NCBI GenBank assembly: GCA_015488875.1
Contig: WFMX01000037.1
Coordinates: 1 to 5,769, forward strand
Length of the DNA: 5,769 bases
Reading direction: 5' to 3'
From: Campylobacterota bacterium
GTDB taxonomy: Bacteria; Campylobacterota; Campylobacteria; Campylobacterales; Sulfurovaceae
The translations under genes and the position numbers were made by a program. The notes beneath the pieces were generated by a model, which saw only the letters and a program-made list of their open reading frames with translations, did not search any database and was not told where the DNA came from. Shown in pieces: positions 1 to 5,766 of the stretch. Positions within the stretch are counted from its first letter, which is position 1, and each line of letters starts with the position of its first letter.

Positions 1-380
1 CATTGATAGGATATTCAGGTGGAGGAGCAGTAGCAACACTCTTGAGTGCCAAACGAGATGATGTCAGCAGACTCATCACGGTAGCAGGAAACCTTGATAC
101 CGATGCATGGGTCAAGCTTCATCATATCTCAACACTTTCCAACTCACTGAACCCAGCAAATTACACAGGCAGATTGTATAAAATACCACAGTATCATCTT
201 ATCGGCAAGAGTGACAAGATTATGCCACAAGATATATTTCTATCATATAAAAGTAGATTTAAAAGAAAAAGAAATATCCACTATGGACTCTATGATGCGA
301 GTCATACAAAAAATTGGAAAGAGCAGTATAAGCACTTTTTACAGACAGTAAATCTTGAAAAGTTTGATGTAGTGAAGTGA
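1..380 (+). CDS. Alpha/beta hydrolase, C-terminal part (5' end outside window)
   Basis: The reading frame is open from the window edge and stops with TGA at 378-380, so the N-terminus is missing. The TTG at 3-5 is most likely an internal leucine codon, not the start, because it lies directly before the nucleophile elbow. Counting that codon as residue 1, GYSGG at 3-7 supplies the catalytic serine (S5). D71 in GKSDKIMP and H101 in DASHTKNW sit where the acid and histidine of an alpha/beta-hydrolase triad are expected. The visible part thus carries a complete Ser-Asp-His triad. The missing part should hold the first strands and the oxyanion-hole region. The substrate cannot be told; lipase, esterase or peptidase-like activity are all possible. 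It converges on the histidine kinase gene across a 182-nt gap. Family assignment is firm, function is not. Confidence 0.85.
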   Translation, partial: LIGYSGGGAVATLLSAKRDDVSRLITVAGNLDTDAWVKLHHISTLSNSLNPANYTGRLYKIPQYHLIGKSDKIMPQDIFLSYKSRFKRKRNIHYGLYDASHTKNWKEQYKHFLQTVNLEKFDVVK

Positions 381-438
381 ATCGTTACCACCAGACCTCG
401 GCTGTAGCATAACTGCATTGCAGTCGAGGGTGAACGAT
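381..438. other. Imperfect inverted repeat (long bulged hairpin) after the hydrolase stop
   Basis: This starts on the base after the hydrolase stop codon. ATCGTT (381-386) pairs with AACGAT (433-438), CACC (389-392) with GGTG (429-432), and CTCGGCTG (397-404) with CAGTCGAG (421-428), the last using one G-T wobble. A 2-nt and a 4-nt bulge interrupt the left arm. The apical loop (405-420) can add a 3-bp GCA/TGC stem. There is no T-run after either end, so it is not a canonical intrinsic terminator. It could still be the 3' end structure of the hydrolase mRNA, or stabilise converging transcripts. It was found by eye and no folding energy was calculated. Confidence 0.5.
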
Positions 439-562
439 CACTATGTGGTGACACAGCTTTCATTCACTCCGTTCACGAAACCAATGTCCCCTAATTGTAT
501 CGTGTCCAAGAGAGAATGATTTTATGTGATGATTGAGAACATTCCAATAATGCTATTAGGTA
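439..562. other. Gene-free remainder of the convergent junction
   Basis: I see no supportable gene, tRNA or strong terminator here. A small inverted repeat, CCAATA (544-549) against TATTAGG (554-560, one bulged base), lies just beyond the kinase stop codon on the minus strand. It has a 4-nt loop and no following T-run, so it is at best a weak transcript-end structure for the kinase operon. A short TCAC (438-441) / GTGA (448-451) pair is also present but could easily be chance. Confidence 0.35.
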
Positions 563-1588
563 TTATACCTCAAAGGAAAATGAAGATCCCTCTCTCTCTA
601 TGCTCTCTATTTTTAGCTTAGTATCATGTAAGGCAAGTATGTTTTTTACTATGGAGAGTCCTAGACCCATGGAGTTGTCCCAGCTTTGGGTGCTTGATCG
701 GTAAAATTTTTGTGTGACCTTGCCAATGTCATCTTGGCTGATGCCCCTTCCTCTGTCTATGACACTGATGCTCTTAGGTGATATCTGGACTAGCACTTCA
801 TCATCGGAGTATTTGATGGCATTCTCTATGAGGTTTTTGAGTACTATCTCAATGAGTGTTCTGTCTGCTGATATGCTACGGTCGTCTCCCACTATAGTAA
901 TGATGCGGCTCTTGTATCTCTCCTCTAGTGAGACGATGATCTCCACTAGTAGTGGATGGAGTGAGAAGCTACCTATGTGAAGCCTCGCCTCTCCGCTCTC
1001 AAATTTGTTCCACAGTATGAGTCGACCTAGGAGATCTTCTATCTTTTGACCATTGGTATATATCTTTTCCAAGAATTTCTCCTCAATGGCTCTTGATATA
1101 TTTTTGTCCTCATGGAGCGTTTGGGCATATCCCATGATGGATGATATGGGATTTCTAAACTCATGTGCTATGGCAGATATCATTTCTCCTCTCTGTCTAT
1201 TTTTGAGCTTGAGCTTTGCACTATACTTCTGCTTGTCTTGCTCTCTCTTCTTTGCACTCTGTAGGACTTTGACTAGATTTTTGTTGATATCATCGAACTC
1301 TTTGGTAAATGAGTTGCCATCTGCGGATAACTCTTTGGTGGTCGTGAAGTTTCGCAGACTCTCATTGATGGCATCTAGCCTTCTCTCTACTCTCTTTGCT
1401 CCTACATATAGTGCTAGTAGTATGATAGCCATGGATATAGCCAATATGCTCATATCTAGCCCTATATCTTCATATCTGCCTAAAATATATACTAGCGACA
1501 TATAGAAGAGTCCTAGGAGTACTACCATCAGTATAGATATACGCAACAGTATGAACTGTGTCACGCTAGGACGAGTGATCATATCCAT
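563..1588 (-). CDS. Membrane sensor histidine kinase, two TM, no periplasmic domain
   Basis: This 341-residue protein should autophosphorylate on a histidine and pass the phosphate to a response regulator. Two hydrophobic segments (about 11-37 and 45-64) are joined by a loop of fewer than ten residues, so there is essentially no periplasmic sensor domain. A charged, probably coiled-coil linker (about 66-135) follows; no clear HAMP, PAS or GAF domain is evident. The HisKA H-box has H142 in AHEFRNPISS, where E143 and N146 also fit phosphatase activity. The ATPase domain has the N-box around N256 (NLIENAIKY), G1 DRGRGI (278-283), F-box KFYRS (294-298) and G2 GLGLSIV (308-314). All catalytic boxes are intact. 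The ATG follows the TAG of the thioredoxin-like gene with no gap and no Shine-Dalgarno, suggesting coupled translation; Met3 is an alternative start. No response regulator gene is in the window. Confidence 0.9.
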   Translation of the reverse strand: MDMITRPSVTQFILLRISILMVVLLGLFYMSLVYILGRYEDIGLDMSILAISMAIILLALYVGAKRVERRLDAINESLRNFTTTKELSADGNSFTKEFDDINKNLVKVLQSAKKREQDKQKYSAKLKLKNRQRGEMISAIAHEFRNPISSIMGYAQTLHEDKNISRAIEEKFLEKIYTNGQKIEDLLGRLILWNKFESGEARLHIGSFSLHPLLVEIIVSLEERYKSRIITIVGDDRSISADRTLIEIVLKNLIENAIKYSDDEVLVQISPKSISVIDRGRGISQDDIGKVTQKFYRSSTQSWDNSMGLGLSIVKNILALHDTKLKIESIEREGSSFSFEV

Positions 1589-1996
1589 CTAATTTAGTTT
1601 TTTGTAAAAGTCATCTAAATAGCTATCGAAATCTTCAACTACAAAGTAGCCACCCACTCTGATGAGTAGCTCTTTTTTGGGCGAGTAGAGATATATAGTT
1701 GGTGCAAATCTTGTCGCTGGCAGACTCTTCATCTCCTCCCCATTCTTGTCTACCTCGACCAATACAAACTTCTCTAGCCTCTTTGAGATACCACTATCTG
1801 CTAGTGTCTGCGATCTCATCTTTTTGCACCATCTACAGTGCTTCTGCTCTATAAATACCAGCAATGGTCTATTTTGTGAAGCTGATTTGGCAAATGCTTC
1901 GCTGAGACTGCTCTCCCACCCTAGCCCTTGTGCAGACAAATTGGTGGATGACAACAAGGCTAAATAGGCAAATATCACTATGATTATTCTCTGCAT
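1589..1996 (-). CDS. Exported thioredoxin-fold protein with CRWC active site
   Basis: The 135-residue product starts with a signal peptide: MQR, then a hydrophobic stretch to about residue 16, with likely cleavage near A22 (LSA/QG). There is no lipobox cysteine, so it is probably soluble in the periplasm. The rest fits small thioredoxin-like proteins of the Thioredoxin_7 kind: an AFAKSASQNRPLLVFIE strand, the redox motif C54-R-W-C57 followed by KKM, and a cis-proline loop at FAPT (97-100). It likely reduces or exchanges disulfides of periplasmic proteins such as cytochrome c maturation substrates, but the partner is not shown. Start choice is supported by AAGGAG (plus-strand 2003-2008) 6 nt before the ATG. 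It lies 19 nt after dapE, and its TAG directly abuts the kinase ATG, so the two are probably cotranscribed. Confidence 0.85.
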   Translation of the reverse strand: MQRIIIVIFAYLALLSSTNLSAQGLGWESSLSEAFAKSASQNRPLLVFIEQKHCRWCKKMRSQTLADSGISKRLEKFVLVEVDKNGEEMKSLPATRFAPTIYLYSPKKELLIRVGGYFVVEDFDSYLDDFYKKLN

Positions 1997-2015
1997 TTAT
2001 GGCTCCTTAATGGTT

Positions 2016-3125
2016 CTAAAATTGCTCTATAGCTATGAGGAAGATTTGATATAGCTTCTCCACCTCATCTATAGTGGTTCGTTCGTTTGGTGCATGTATT
2101 GTATCATTTATCACGCCAAACTCTACTGTCTCGACTCCATACTCTGCCAAAAATCGTGCATCGCTAGTACCGCCAGCTGTGGAGTGGTCAGGTTTGATAT
2201 GACATATCTGCTCTATGGCGCTATCTAATGCTCGCACTACAGGCGTGTCAGGGTTTGTGAGGAATGGCTTGGCAGATTGTGACAATTTTAATGTATAGTT
2301 CATACCATCAAAATATCTACCGACAAATCTCTCTACGGAGGCGGCATCTGTCTTTGTGGAGTTGCGGATATTAAACATCATTTTGAGCTTGCCAGGAGTG
2401 ACATTGGTCACCTCCATACCTGCACGGATATCTGTGATGACAAATTTGCTAGGGGCGAAATACTCATCCCCTTCATCGAGATCGACCCCTGCTATCTCTG
2501 GCAGTATCTGTGCCACCTTATGTATGGGGTTTATCGATTTTTCTGGATATGCGGCATGCCCCTGTCTACCATGCTTTTCCACTACGCCATTGATGGAGCC
2601 TCTCCGTCCTATCTTGATAGAGTCGCCAAATAGTTTGTCGCAGGTAGGCTCTGCCACTATGCTATAGTCAGGCAAAAGAGCTATCTCTTTGAGGTACTCT
2701 AGCATGATCTGTGTACCATACTTCGCCTCGCCCTCCTCATCGCTAGTCAAGAGTAGAGATAGCGTGCCTTTGAACCCACTGCTATCTCTCATAGCTTGTA
2801 CGAATGCTGCTACTCCGCTCTTCATATCTTGGGCACCACGAGCTGTGATGACTCCAGCATCTATGATAGGGATGAATGGATTGCTATCCCATCCATCACC
2901 AGCAGGTACTACATCGACATGACCTGCAAAGCATAGGTGTGGTCCCTCGCTAAATTTTTTGTATAAAAATAGATTTTTTACACCAGCCTCGTTTTTCCAT
3001 ATAGAGCTATATCCATCAAGATAGCTCTCTATAAATGACAACAACCCTGCATCGTCAGGCGTGACGGAATTGTGGCTCAGAAGCTTTATGAGTAAGTCTA
3101 TCACTTCTCTGTTTTTGTTATCCAT
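2016..3125 (-). CDS. dapE: Succinyl-diaminopimelate desuccinylase DapE
   Basis: DapE is a cytoplasmic dinuclear zinc M20 hydrolase. It converts N-succinyl-LL-diaminopimelate to succinate and LL-diaminopimelate for lysine and peptidoglycan synthesis. The 369-residue length is normal for the family. Expected metal and catalytic residues are all present: H69 and D71 (FAGHVDVVPAGD), the bridging D100 (GAQDMKSG), the general base E130 and ligand E131 (SDEEGEA), E159 (VAEPT) and H344 (NDTIHAPNE). The dimerisation-domain signature GRRGSINGVVEKHGRQGHAAYP lies at 173-194, and GGTSDARF at 318-325 is a DapE substrate-site motif that helps separate it from other M20 peptidases. The ATG is preceded by GGAG (plus-strand 3136-3139) at a rather long 10-nt spacing. 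It is first of three closely spaced minus-strand genes and is divergent from gatC. Confidence 0.95.
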   Translation of the reverse strand: MDNKNREVIDLLIKLLSHNSVTPDDAGLLSFIESYLDGYSSIWKNEAGVKNLFLYKKFSEGPHLCFAGHVDVVPAGDGWDSNPFIPIIDAGVITARGAQDMKSGVAAFVQAMRDSSGFKGTLSLLLTSDEEGEAKYGTQIMLEYLKEIALLPDYSIVAEPTCDKLFGDSIKIGRRGSINGVVEKHGRQGHAAYPEKSINPIHKVAQILPEIAGVDLDEGDEYFAPSKFVITDIRAGMEVTNVTPGKLKMMFNIRNSTKTDAASVERFVGRYFDGMNYTLKLSQSAKPFLTNPDTPVVRALDSAIEQICHIKPDHSTAGGTSDARFLAEYGVETVEFGVINDTIHAPNERTTIDEVEKLYQIFLIAIEQF

Positions 3126-3242
3126 GATTTGTATGCTCCAATATATGATCCCTAAATATGCAATAAAATTGTAACTTATGGTAGTTTTATGATTTCTAAT
3201 ACATTATTTGGGTTTATTGTTATATCTTAAAGAGATTTAATA

Positions 3243-3248
3243 TATAAT
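3243..3248 (+). promoter_or_regulatory. Candidate -10 box of the gatC operon
   Basis: This is a perfect TATAAT, 36 nt before the gatC start codon. No TTGACA-like -35 sits at 16-18 nt, and the nearest candidate, TTGTTA (3217-3222), has a 20-nt spacer. Weak or absent -35 elements with phased T-rich stretches are usual in Campylobacterota, which supports the call. The transcript would start near 3255, giving a leader of roughly 30 nt. Confidence 0.55.
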
Positions 3249-3273
3249 GATAAAGTTTAGATTTACGAGCTAT

Positions 3274-3279
3274 AAAGGA
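3274..3279 (+). promoter_or_regulatory. Ribosome binding site that fixes the GTG start of gatC
   Basis: AAAGGA lies 5 nt before GTG at 3285. No in-frame ATG gives a full-length GatC, and the N-terminus read from this GTG (MHIDNTVLAKLEKLSHL) matches the usual start of GatC proteins. The GTG is therefore accepted. Confidence 0.7.
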
Positions 3280-3284
3280 TAATT

Positions 3285-3575
3285 GTGCATATTGACAACA
3301 CTGTTTTGGCAAAATTGGAAAAACTTTCGCATCTTCACATAGATGAGAATAAAAAAGATGAGATCATAGAGCAACTCTCTGAGATAGTCTCTTTCGTAGA
3401 GAATTTAGCTGAGCTTGATACTAGCTCACTGGATGCTTCGTTCTCTACACTAGAGGGCGGTACTCCCATGAGAGGAGATATCGTCTCTAGTGATAGCAGT
3501 ATATCGCAGAGTATATTGAGCCATGCACCACAGAGTGAAGATGATTTCTTCATAGTACCTGCTATCATAGAGTAG
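3285..3575 (+). CDS. gatC: Asp-tRNA(Asn)/Glu-tRNA(Gln) amidotransferase subunit GatC
   Basis: GatC is the small subunit of the cytoplasmic GatCAB amidotransferase. It bridges GatA and GatB in the complex that turns Glu-tRNA(Gln), and often Asp-tRNA(Asn), into the correct amidated tRNA. At 96 residues it has the usual length. The N-terminal two-helix part (residues 6-42, LAKLEKLSHLHID to IVSFVENLAELD) is typical, as is the extended C-terminal tail ending in FFIVPAIIE, where the family usually has F-x-VPxVIE or similar; the PMRGD segment (61-65) fits the family's P-x-R-x-D position. Neither gatA nor gatB is in the window; the genes are known to be scattered in this phylum. It leads a plus-strand operon and ends 3 nt before the next start. 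Confidence 0.92.
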   Translation: MHIDNTVLAKLEKLSHLHIDENKKDEIIEQLSEIVSFVENLAELDTSSLDASFSTLEGGTPMRGDIVSSDSSISQSILSHAPQSEDDFFIVPAIIE

Positions 3576-3578
3576 CAG

Positions 3579-3926
3579 ATGATAAAACTCTATGGTATAA
3601 AAAATTGCGATAGTGTCAAAAAGGCTATCAAATTTTGCAAAACAGAGGGTATAGAGTATATACTATATGACTTCAAAGAGACCACTGTAGATAGCTCCAC
3701 TATAGAGAGATGGATAGCGTCTGGAGCTACTATAAAGCAACTCTTCAACGCCAGAAGCACCACATATCGAAACCTAAAATTGAAAGATAGAAATCTTAGC
3801 GATAAGGAGAAGATGGATTGGTTGTCAAAAGAGAATATGCTCATCAAGAGACCCGTAATAGAGCTAGAGAGTGGTAGAGTATTGGTAGGGTATGATGAGT
3901 CACTCTATCGAAAATATTTAGTTTAA
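3579..3926 (+). CDS. ArsC/Spx/YffB-family thioredoxin-fold protein
   Basis: The 115-residue product matches the short arsenate-reductase-like family (YffB/Spx branch). It starts MIKLYGIKNCDSVKKA, where C10 is the single active-site cysteine of the GIKNCDT-type motif; there is no CxxC pair. LFNARSTTYRNL (55-66) and NMLIKRPVIE (86-95) are the other conserved blocks, with R59 and R91 at positions matching anion- or thiol-binding arginines of ArsC. Family knowledge does not fix the role: YffB-type proteins have been suggested to be glutathione-dependent reductases, Spx binds RNA polymerase, and true ArsC reduces arsenate. No ars genes are nearby, so arsenate reduction is not supported. Start is 3 nt after gatC with only a weak GAG upstream, implying translational coupling. 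pilT follows after 16 nt. Confidence 0.85.
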   Translation: MIKLYGIKNCDSVKKAIKFCKTEGIEYILYDFKETTVDSSTIERWIASGATIKQLFNARSTTYRNLKLKDRNLSDKEKMDWLSKENMLIKRPVIELESGRVLVGYDESLYRKYLV

Positions 3927-3942
3927 CCCAAAGGAGAGGGAT

Positions 3943-5007
3943 ATGTCAAAATTTGATATCAAAAAATTGCTACAGAGTGTCGTGAGCCATGGGGCTTCAG
4001 ACTTACACCTAGTGAGTAGAAGTGAACCGCAGATCAGAATGTCAGGAGCGTTGAAGCCTGTCAATCTGCCTATCATGACTGGTGATGATATAGAAGAGAT
4101 GTGTTACTCTCTCCTCACAGAGAAGCAGAAGCAAGAGTTCGAAGAGCATAATGAGCTTGACTTCGCTCTGGAGATTCCTGGTATGGGAAGATTTAGGGGC
4201 AACTACTACAAGACTATGGGTGATATAGCGGCTGCCTTTAGGGTAATTCCTATAGAGATACCATCACTAGATGATCTGAGTGCACCACCTATATATAAAG
4301 ATTTGATCAAGAGAGAGAAAGGTCTCATACTTATTACTGGACCTACAGGGTCTGGTAAGTCTACCACACTAGCCGCAATGCTAAATGAGATCAACTTGAC
4401 AGAACACAAACATATATTGACGGCGGAAGATCCAGTGGAATTTATCCACAGGAACAAAAAAGCTGTATTTTCTCATAGAAATGTGGGACCAGATACCAAT
4501 AGTTTCGCATCAGCTATGAAGTATGCCCTTCGTCAAGATCCAGATGTCATACTGATCGGGGAGATGAGGGACAAGGTCACTATAGAGGCTGGTTTGACAG
4601 CTGCTGAGACTGGTCACTTGGTCTTCGGTACACTTCACACCTCATCTGCACCTGGTACTATCAACCGTATCATTGATGTATTTTCTGGTGATGAACAGCC
4701 ACAAATTCGTGCGATGATTGCGACATCTCTAGTGGCAGTCGTGGCACAAATGCTCTTGCCAAAACTAGGCGGTGGACGAGTCGCTGCATCAGAGATCTTG
4801 ACTACGAACCACGCTATATCAAACCTCATCCGTGAAGATAAAGTACACCAAATATACTCTCAAATGCAGATAGGTCAAGGTGATACTGGTATGCAAACAC
4901 AGACGCAGTCTATCATGAGATTTTACAAAGATGGCAGGATCAGTAGAGAGGTTGCCCTACAGTATGCCAACAAACCTGAAGAGGTAGCAAGAGCATTAAA
5001 TGTCTAA
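3943..5007 (+). CDS. pilT: Type IV pilus retraction ATPase PilT
   Basis: PilT is a hexameric cytoplasmic ATPase of the secretion-ATPase superfamily that powers pilus disassembly and retraction. The 354-residue length is normal. Visible motifs are: N-terminal PAS-like domain with GASDLHL (17-23), Walker A GPTGSGKST (133-141), Asp box AEDPVEF (161-167), Walker B DPDVILIGEMRD (199-210) with E207, His box TGHLVFGTLHTS (223-234), and HAISNLIRE (290-298), close to the AIRNLIRE motif specific to retraction ATPases. GQGDTGMQT (311-319) also matches the PilT C-terminus. This separates it from PilB. A strong AAGGAG (3931-3936) lies 6 nt before the ATG. The last 20 coding bases form the start of the 46-bp repeat array at 4988. 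No other pilus gene is in the window, so partners must be elsewhere. Confidence 0.95.
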   Translation: MSKFDIKKLLQSVVSHGASDLHLVSRSEPQIRMSGALKPVNLPIMTGDDIEEMCYSLLTEKQKQEFEEHNELDFALEIPGMGRFRGNYYKTMGDIAAAFRVIPIEIPSLDDLSAPPIYKDLIKREKGLILITGPTGSGKSTTLAAMLNEINLTEHKHILTAEDPVEFIHRNKKAVFSHRNVGPDTNSFASAMKYALRQDPDVILIGEMRDKVTIEAGLTAAETGHLVFGTLHTSSAPGTINRIIDVFSGDEQPQIRAMIATSLVAVVAQMLLPKLGGGRVAASEILTTNHAISNLIREDKVHQIYSQMQIGQGDTGMQTQTQSIMRFYKDGRISREVALQYANKPEEVARALNV

Positions 5008-5161
5008 GTTGATCGAAAGGTAGATAGAATGGACAAGAGCATCAAATGAATAGTATGATTGAAAGGTAGATAGAATGGACAAGAGCATCAAATGAATAGT
5101 ATGATCGAAAGGTAGATAGAATGGACAAGAGCATCAAATGAATATTATGATTGAAAGGTAG
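5000..5161 (+). other. Chain of seven mini reading frames created by the repeats
   Basis: Two kinds of very short frame alternate. Type A is MSKLIER (5000-5023, overlapping the pilT end), MNSMIER (5046-5069 and 5092-5115) and MNIMIER (5138-5161). Type B is MDKSIK (5029-5049, 5075-5095, 5121-5141). Each type B ATG has GAAAGG at 8-nt spacing, the same arrangement as cvpA. Each type B stop overlaps the next type A start (ATGA), and each type A stop lies 5 nt before the next type B ATG or cvpA. The geometry follows from the repeat unit itself, so it does not prove that peptides are made or selected. Type B is cvpA's first two codons joined to the pilT tail in a different frame. Confidence 0.5.
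5153..5158 (+). promoter_or_regulatory. Ribosome binding site of cvpA (fourth repeat copy)
   Basis: GAAAGG lies 8 nt before the cvpA ATG. Equivalent GAAAGG sites at 5015, 5061 and 5107 sit before false starts in the upstream repeats. This last site differs from the others in the following spacer (TAGGCAGA instead of TAGATAGA) and is the only one that leads into a long frame, which supports 5167 as the true start. Confidence 0.75.
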
Positions 5162-5166
5162 GCAGA

Positions 5167-5766
5167 ATGGATTTGAGTACACTAAATATATTGGATGTAG
5201 TGGTAGGTACTATAGTCATCATCTTAGGTATCAAGGGGATGATGAATGGTCTCATCAAAGAGCTGTTTGGACTAGCAGGTCTCATAGGTGGTGTATATGT
5301 AGCATCAAGGATGGCAGAAGAGATAGGAGAGATGATAGATAGAGAGCTGTTTCATATCGACAATCCTGCTGCACTCAAGCTTTTGGGTTTTATGGCTGTC
5401 TTTGCTGGGGTATGGATAGTGGCTATTATGGTGGGAGCTATATTTTCTAGACTTATCAAGATGAGTGGTCTAGGGTTTGTCAATGGTCTCTTTGGATTTA
5501 TATTTGGTGGCGGTAAATACTTTCTAGTATTTGCCCTCATCATTACGGCACTATCCAATGTCACACTGTTCAAAGAAAATGTAAGTCAGCACCTAGACGA
5601 TAGTGTGCTCTATCCTTACCTGAAAGAGGCTGGCTCATATCTGATAAATATAGATAGTGATGTTACGCCAAAGATAGATATCAACGCTACTACCGCCATG
5701 CCATCGTCGACGCTCAAAGAGTTGGATTTGTTGTTAGAGACTAATGCTTCAGTAGATCCAGAGTAG
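5167..5766 (+). CDS. cvpA: CvpA family inner-membrane protein
   Basis: CvpA proteins are small polytopic inner-membrane proteins first linked to colicin V production in E. coli. Their biochemical role is poorly defined and probably lies in envelope homeostasis. The 199-residue product shows four likely membrane segments (about 7-23, 29-47, 70-93 and 104-130). It has the family's glycine-rich pattern, including NGLIKELFGLAGLIGG (27-42) and NGLFGFIFGGGKY (106-118). A polar, acidic C-terminal tail (about 132-199) follows. The gene is complete, ending with TAG three bases before the window edge. The start at 5167 is set by the fourth repeat's GAAAGG and by the immediate TM segment. The first codons (MDLS) resemble the repeat-encoded MDKS. 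It follows pilT in the same direction, but 159 nt away instead of the 21 nt expected without repeats. Confidence 0.9.
   Translation: MDLSTLNILDVVVGTIVIILGIKGMMNGLIKELFGLAGLIGGVYVASRMAEEIGEMIDRELFHIDNPAALKLLGFMAVFAGVWIVAIMVGAIFSRLIKMSGLGFVNGLFGFIFGGGKYFLVFALIITALSNVTLFKENVSQHLDDSVLYPYLKEAGSYLINIDSDVTPKIDINATTAMPSSTLKELDLLLETNASVDPE

Larger units (their letters stand above)
3126..3284. promoter_or_regulatory. Divergent dapE/gatC promoter region
   Basis: This AT-rich 159-nt gap must hold promoters for both operons, because the flanking genes point away from each other. Toward gatC, T-rich clusters recur at about 10-nt spacing before a TATAAT, as in Campylobacterota sigma-70 promoters. Toward dapE, the best -10 candidate is TACAAT (plus-strand 3168-3173 read as ATTGTA), without a convincing -35. 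No clear operator palindrome was found. Confidence 0.6.
4988..5171 (+). repeat. Four 46-bp tandem repeats spanning the pilT-cvpA junction
   Basis: Copies lie at 4988-5033, 5034-5079, 5080-5125 and 5126-5171, each beginning CAAGAGCATYAAATG and ending GAATGGA. By eye, copies 1 and 2 differ at 7 of 46 positions, copies 2 and 3 at 1, and copies 3 and 4 at 4. Copy 1 begins in the pilT coding end and contains its TAA. Copy 4 contains the Shine-Dalgarno and ATG of cvpA. The unit therefore equals the native junction: pilT tail, stop, spacer and cvpA start. Near-identical inner copies point to recent expansion. Removing three copies would leave pilT and cvpA intact with a 21-nt gap. As 46 is not a multiple of three, frame shifts at each copy. 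Confidence 0.95.

Noticed and set aside
381..562. tRNA or known small RNA in the convergent gap
   Set aside because: No T-loop, anticodon arm or acceptor arrangement fits; only a bulged hairpin is visible.
590..599. (CT)5 dinucleotide tract near the 3' end of the kinase gene, considered as a slippage contingency locus
   Set aside because: Five units are too few for high-rate slippage, and the tract encodes normal Glu-Arg-Glu residues.
1053..1505. 150-codon open frame on the plus strand, antisense to the histidine kinase
   Set aside because: It lies wholly within the kinase gene, has a serine- and leucine-rich composition typical of a shadow frame, and shows no known domain.
3232..3256. Fur-box-like AT palindrome around TTTAATATATAATGATAAA
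   Set aside because: It matches only part of the Fur consensus, has poor symmetry and overlaps the -10 box; such AT-rich similarity is expected by chance.
3579..3926. Arsenate reductase with a role in arsenic resistance
   Set aside because: The sequence is of the YffB/Spx type and there is no arsR, arsB or acr3 gene nearby, so only the broad family is called.
4988..5171. Possible CRISPR array
   Set aside because: The 46-bp copies are directly contiguous, with no unique spacers between them, and they overlap two coding genes.
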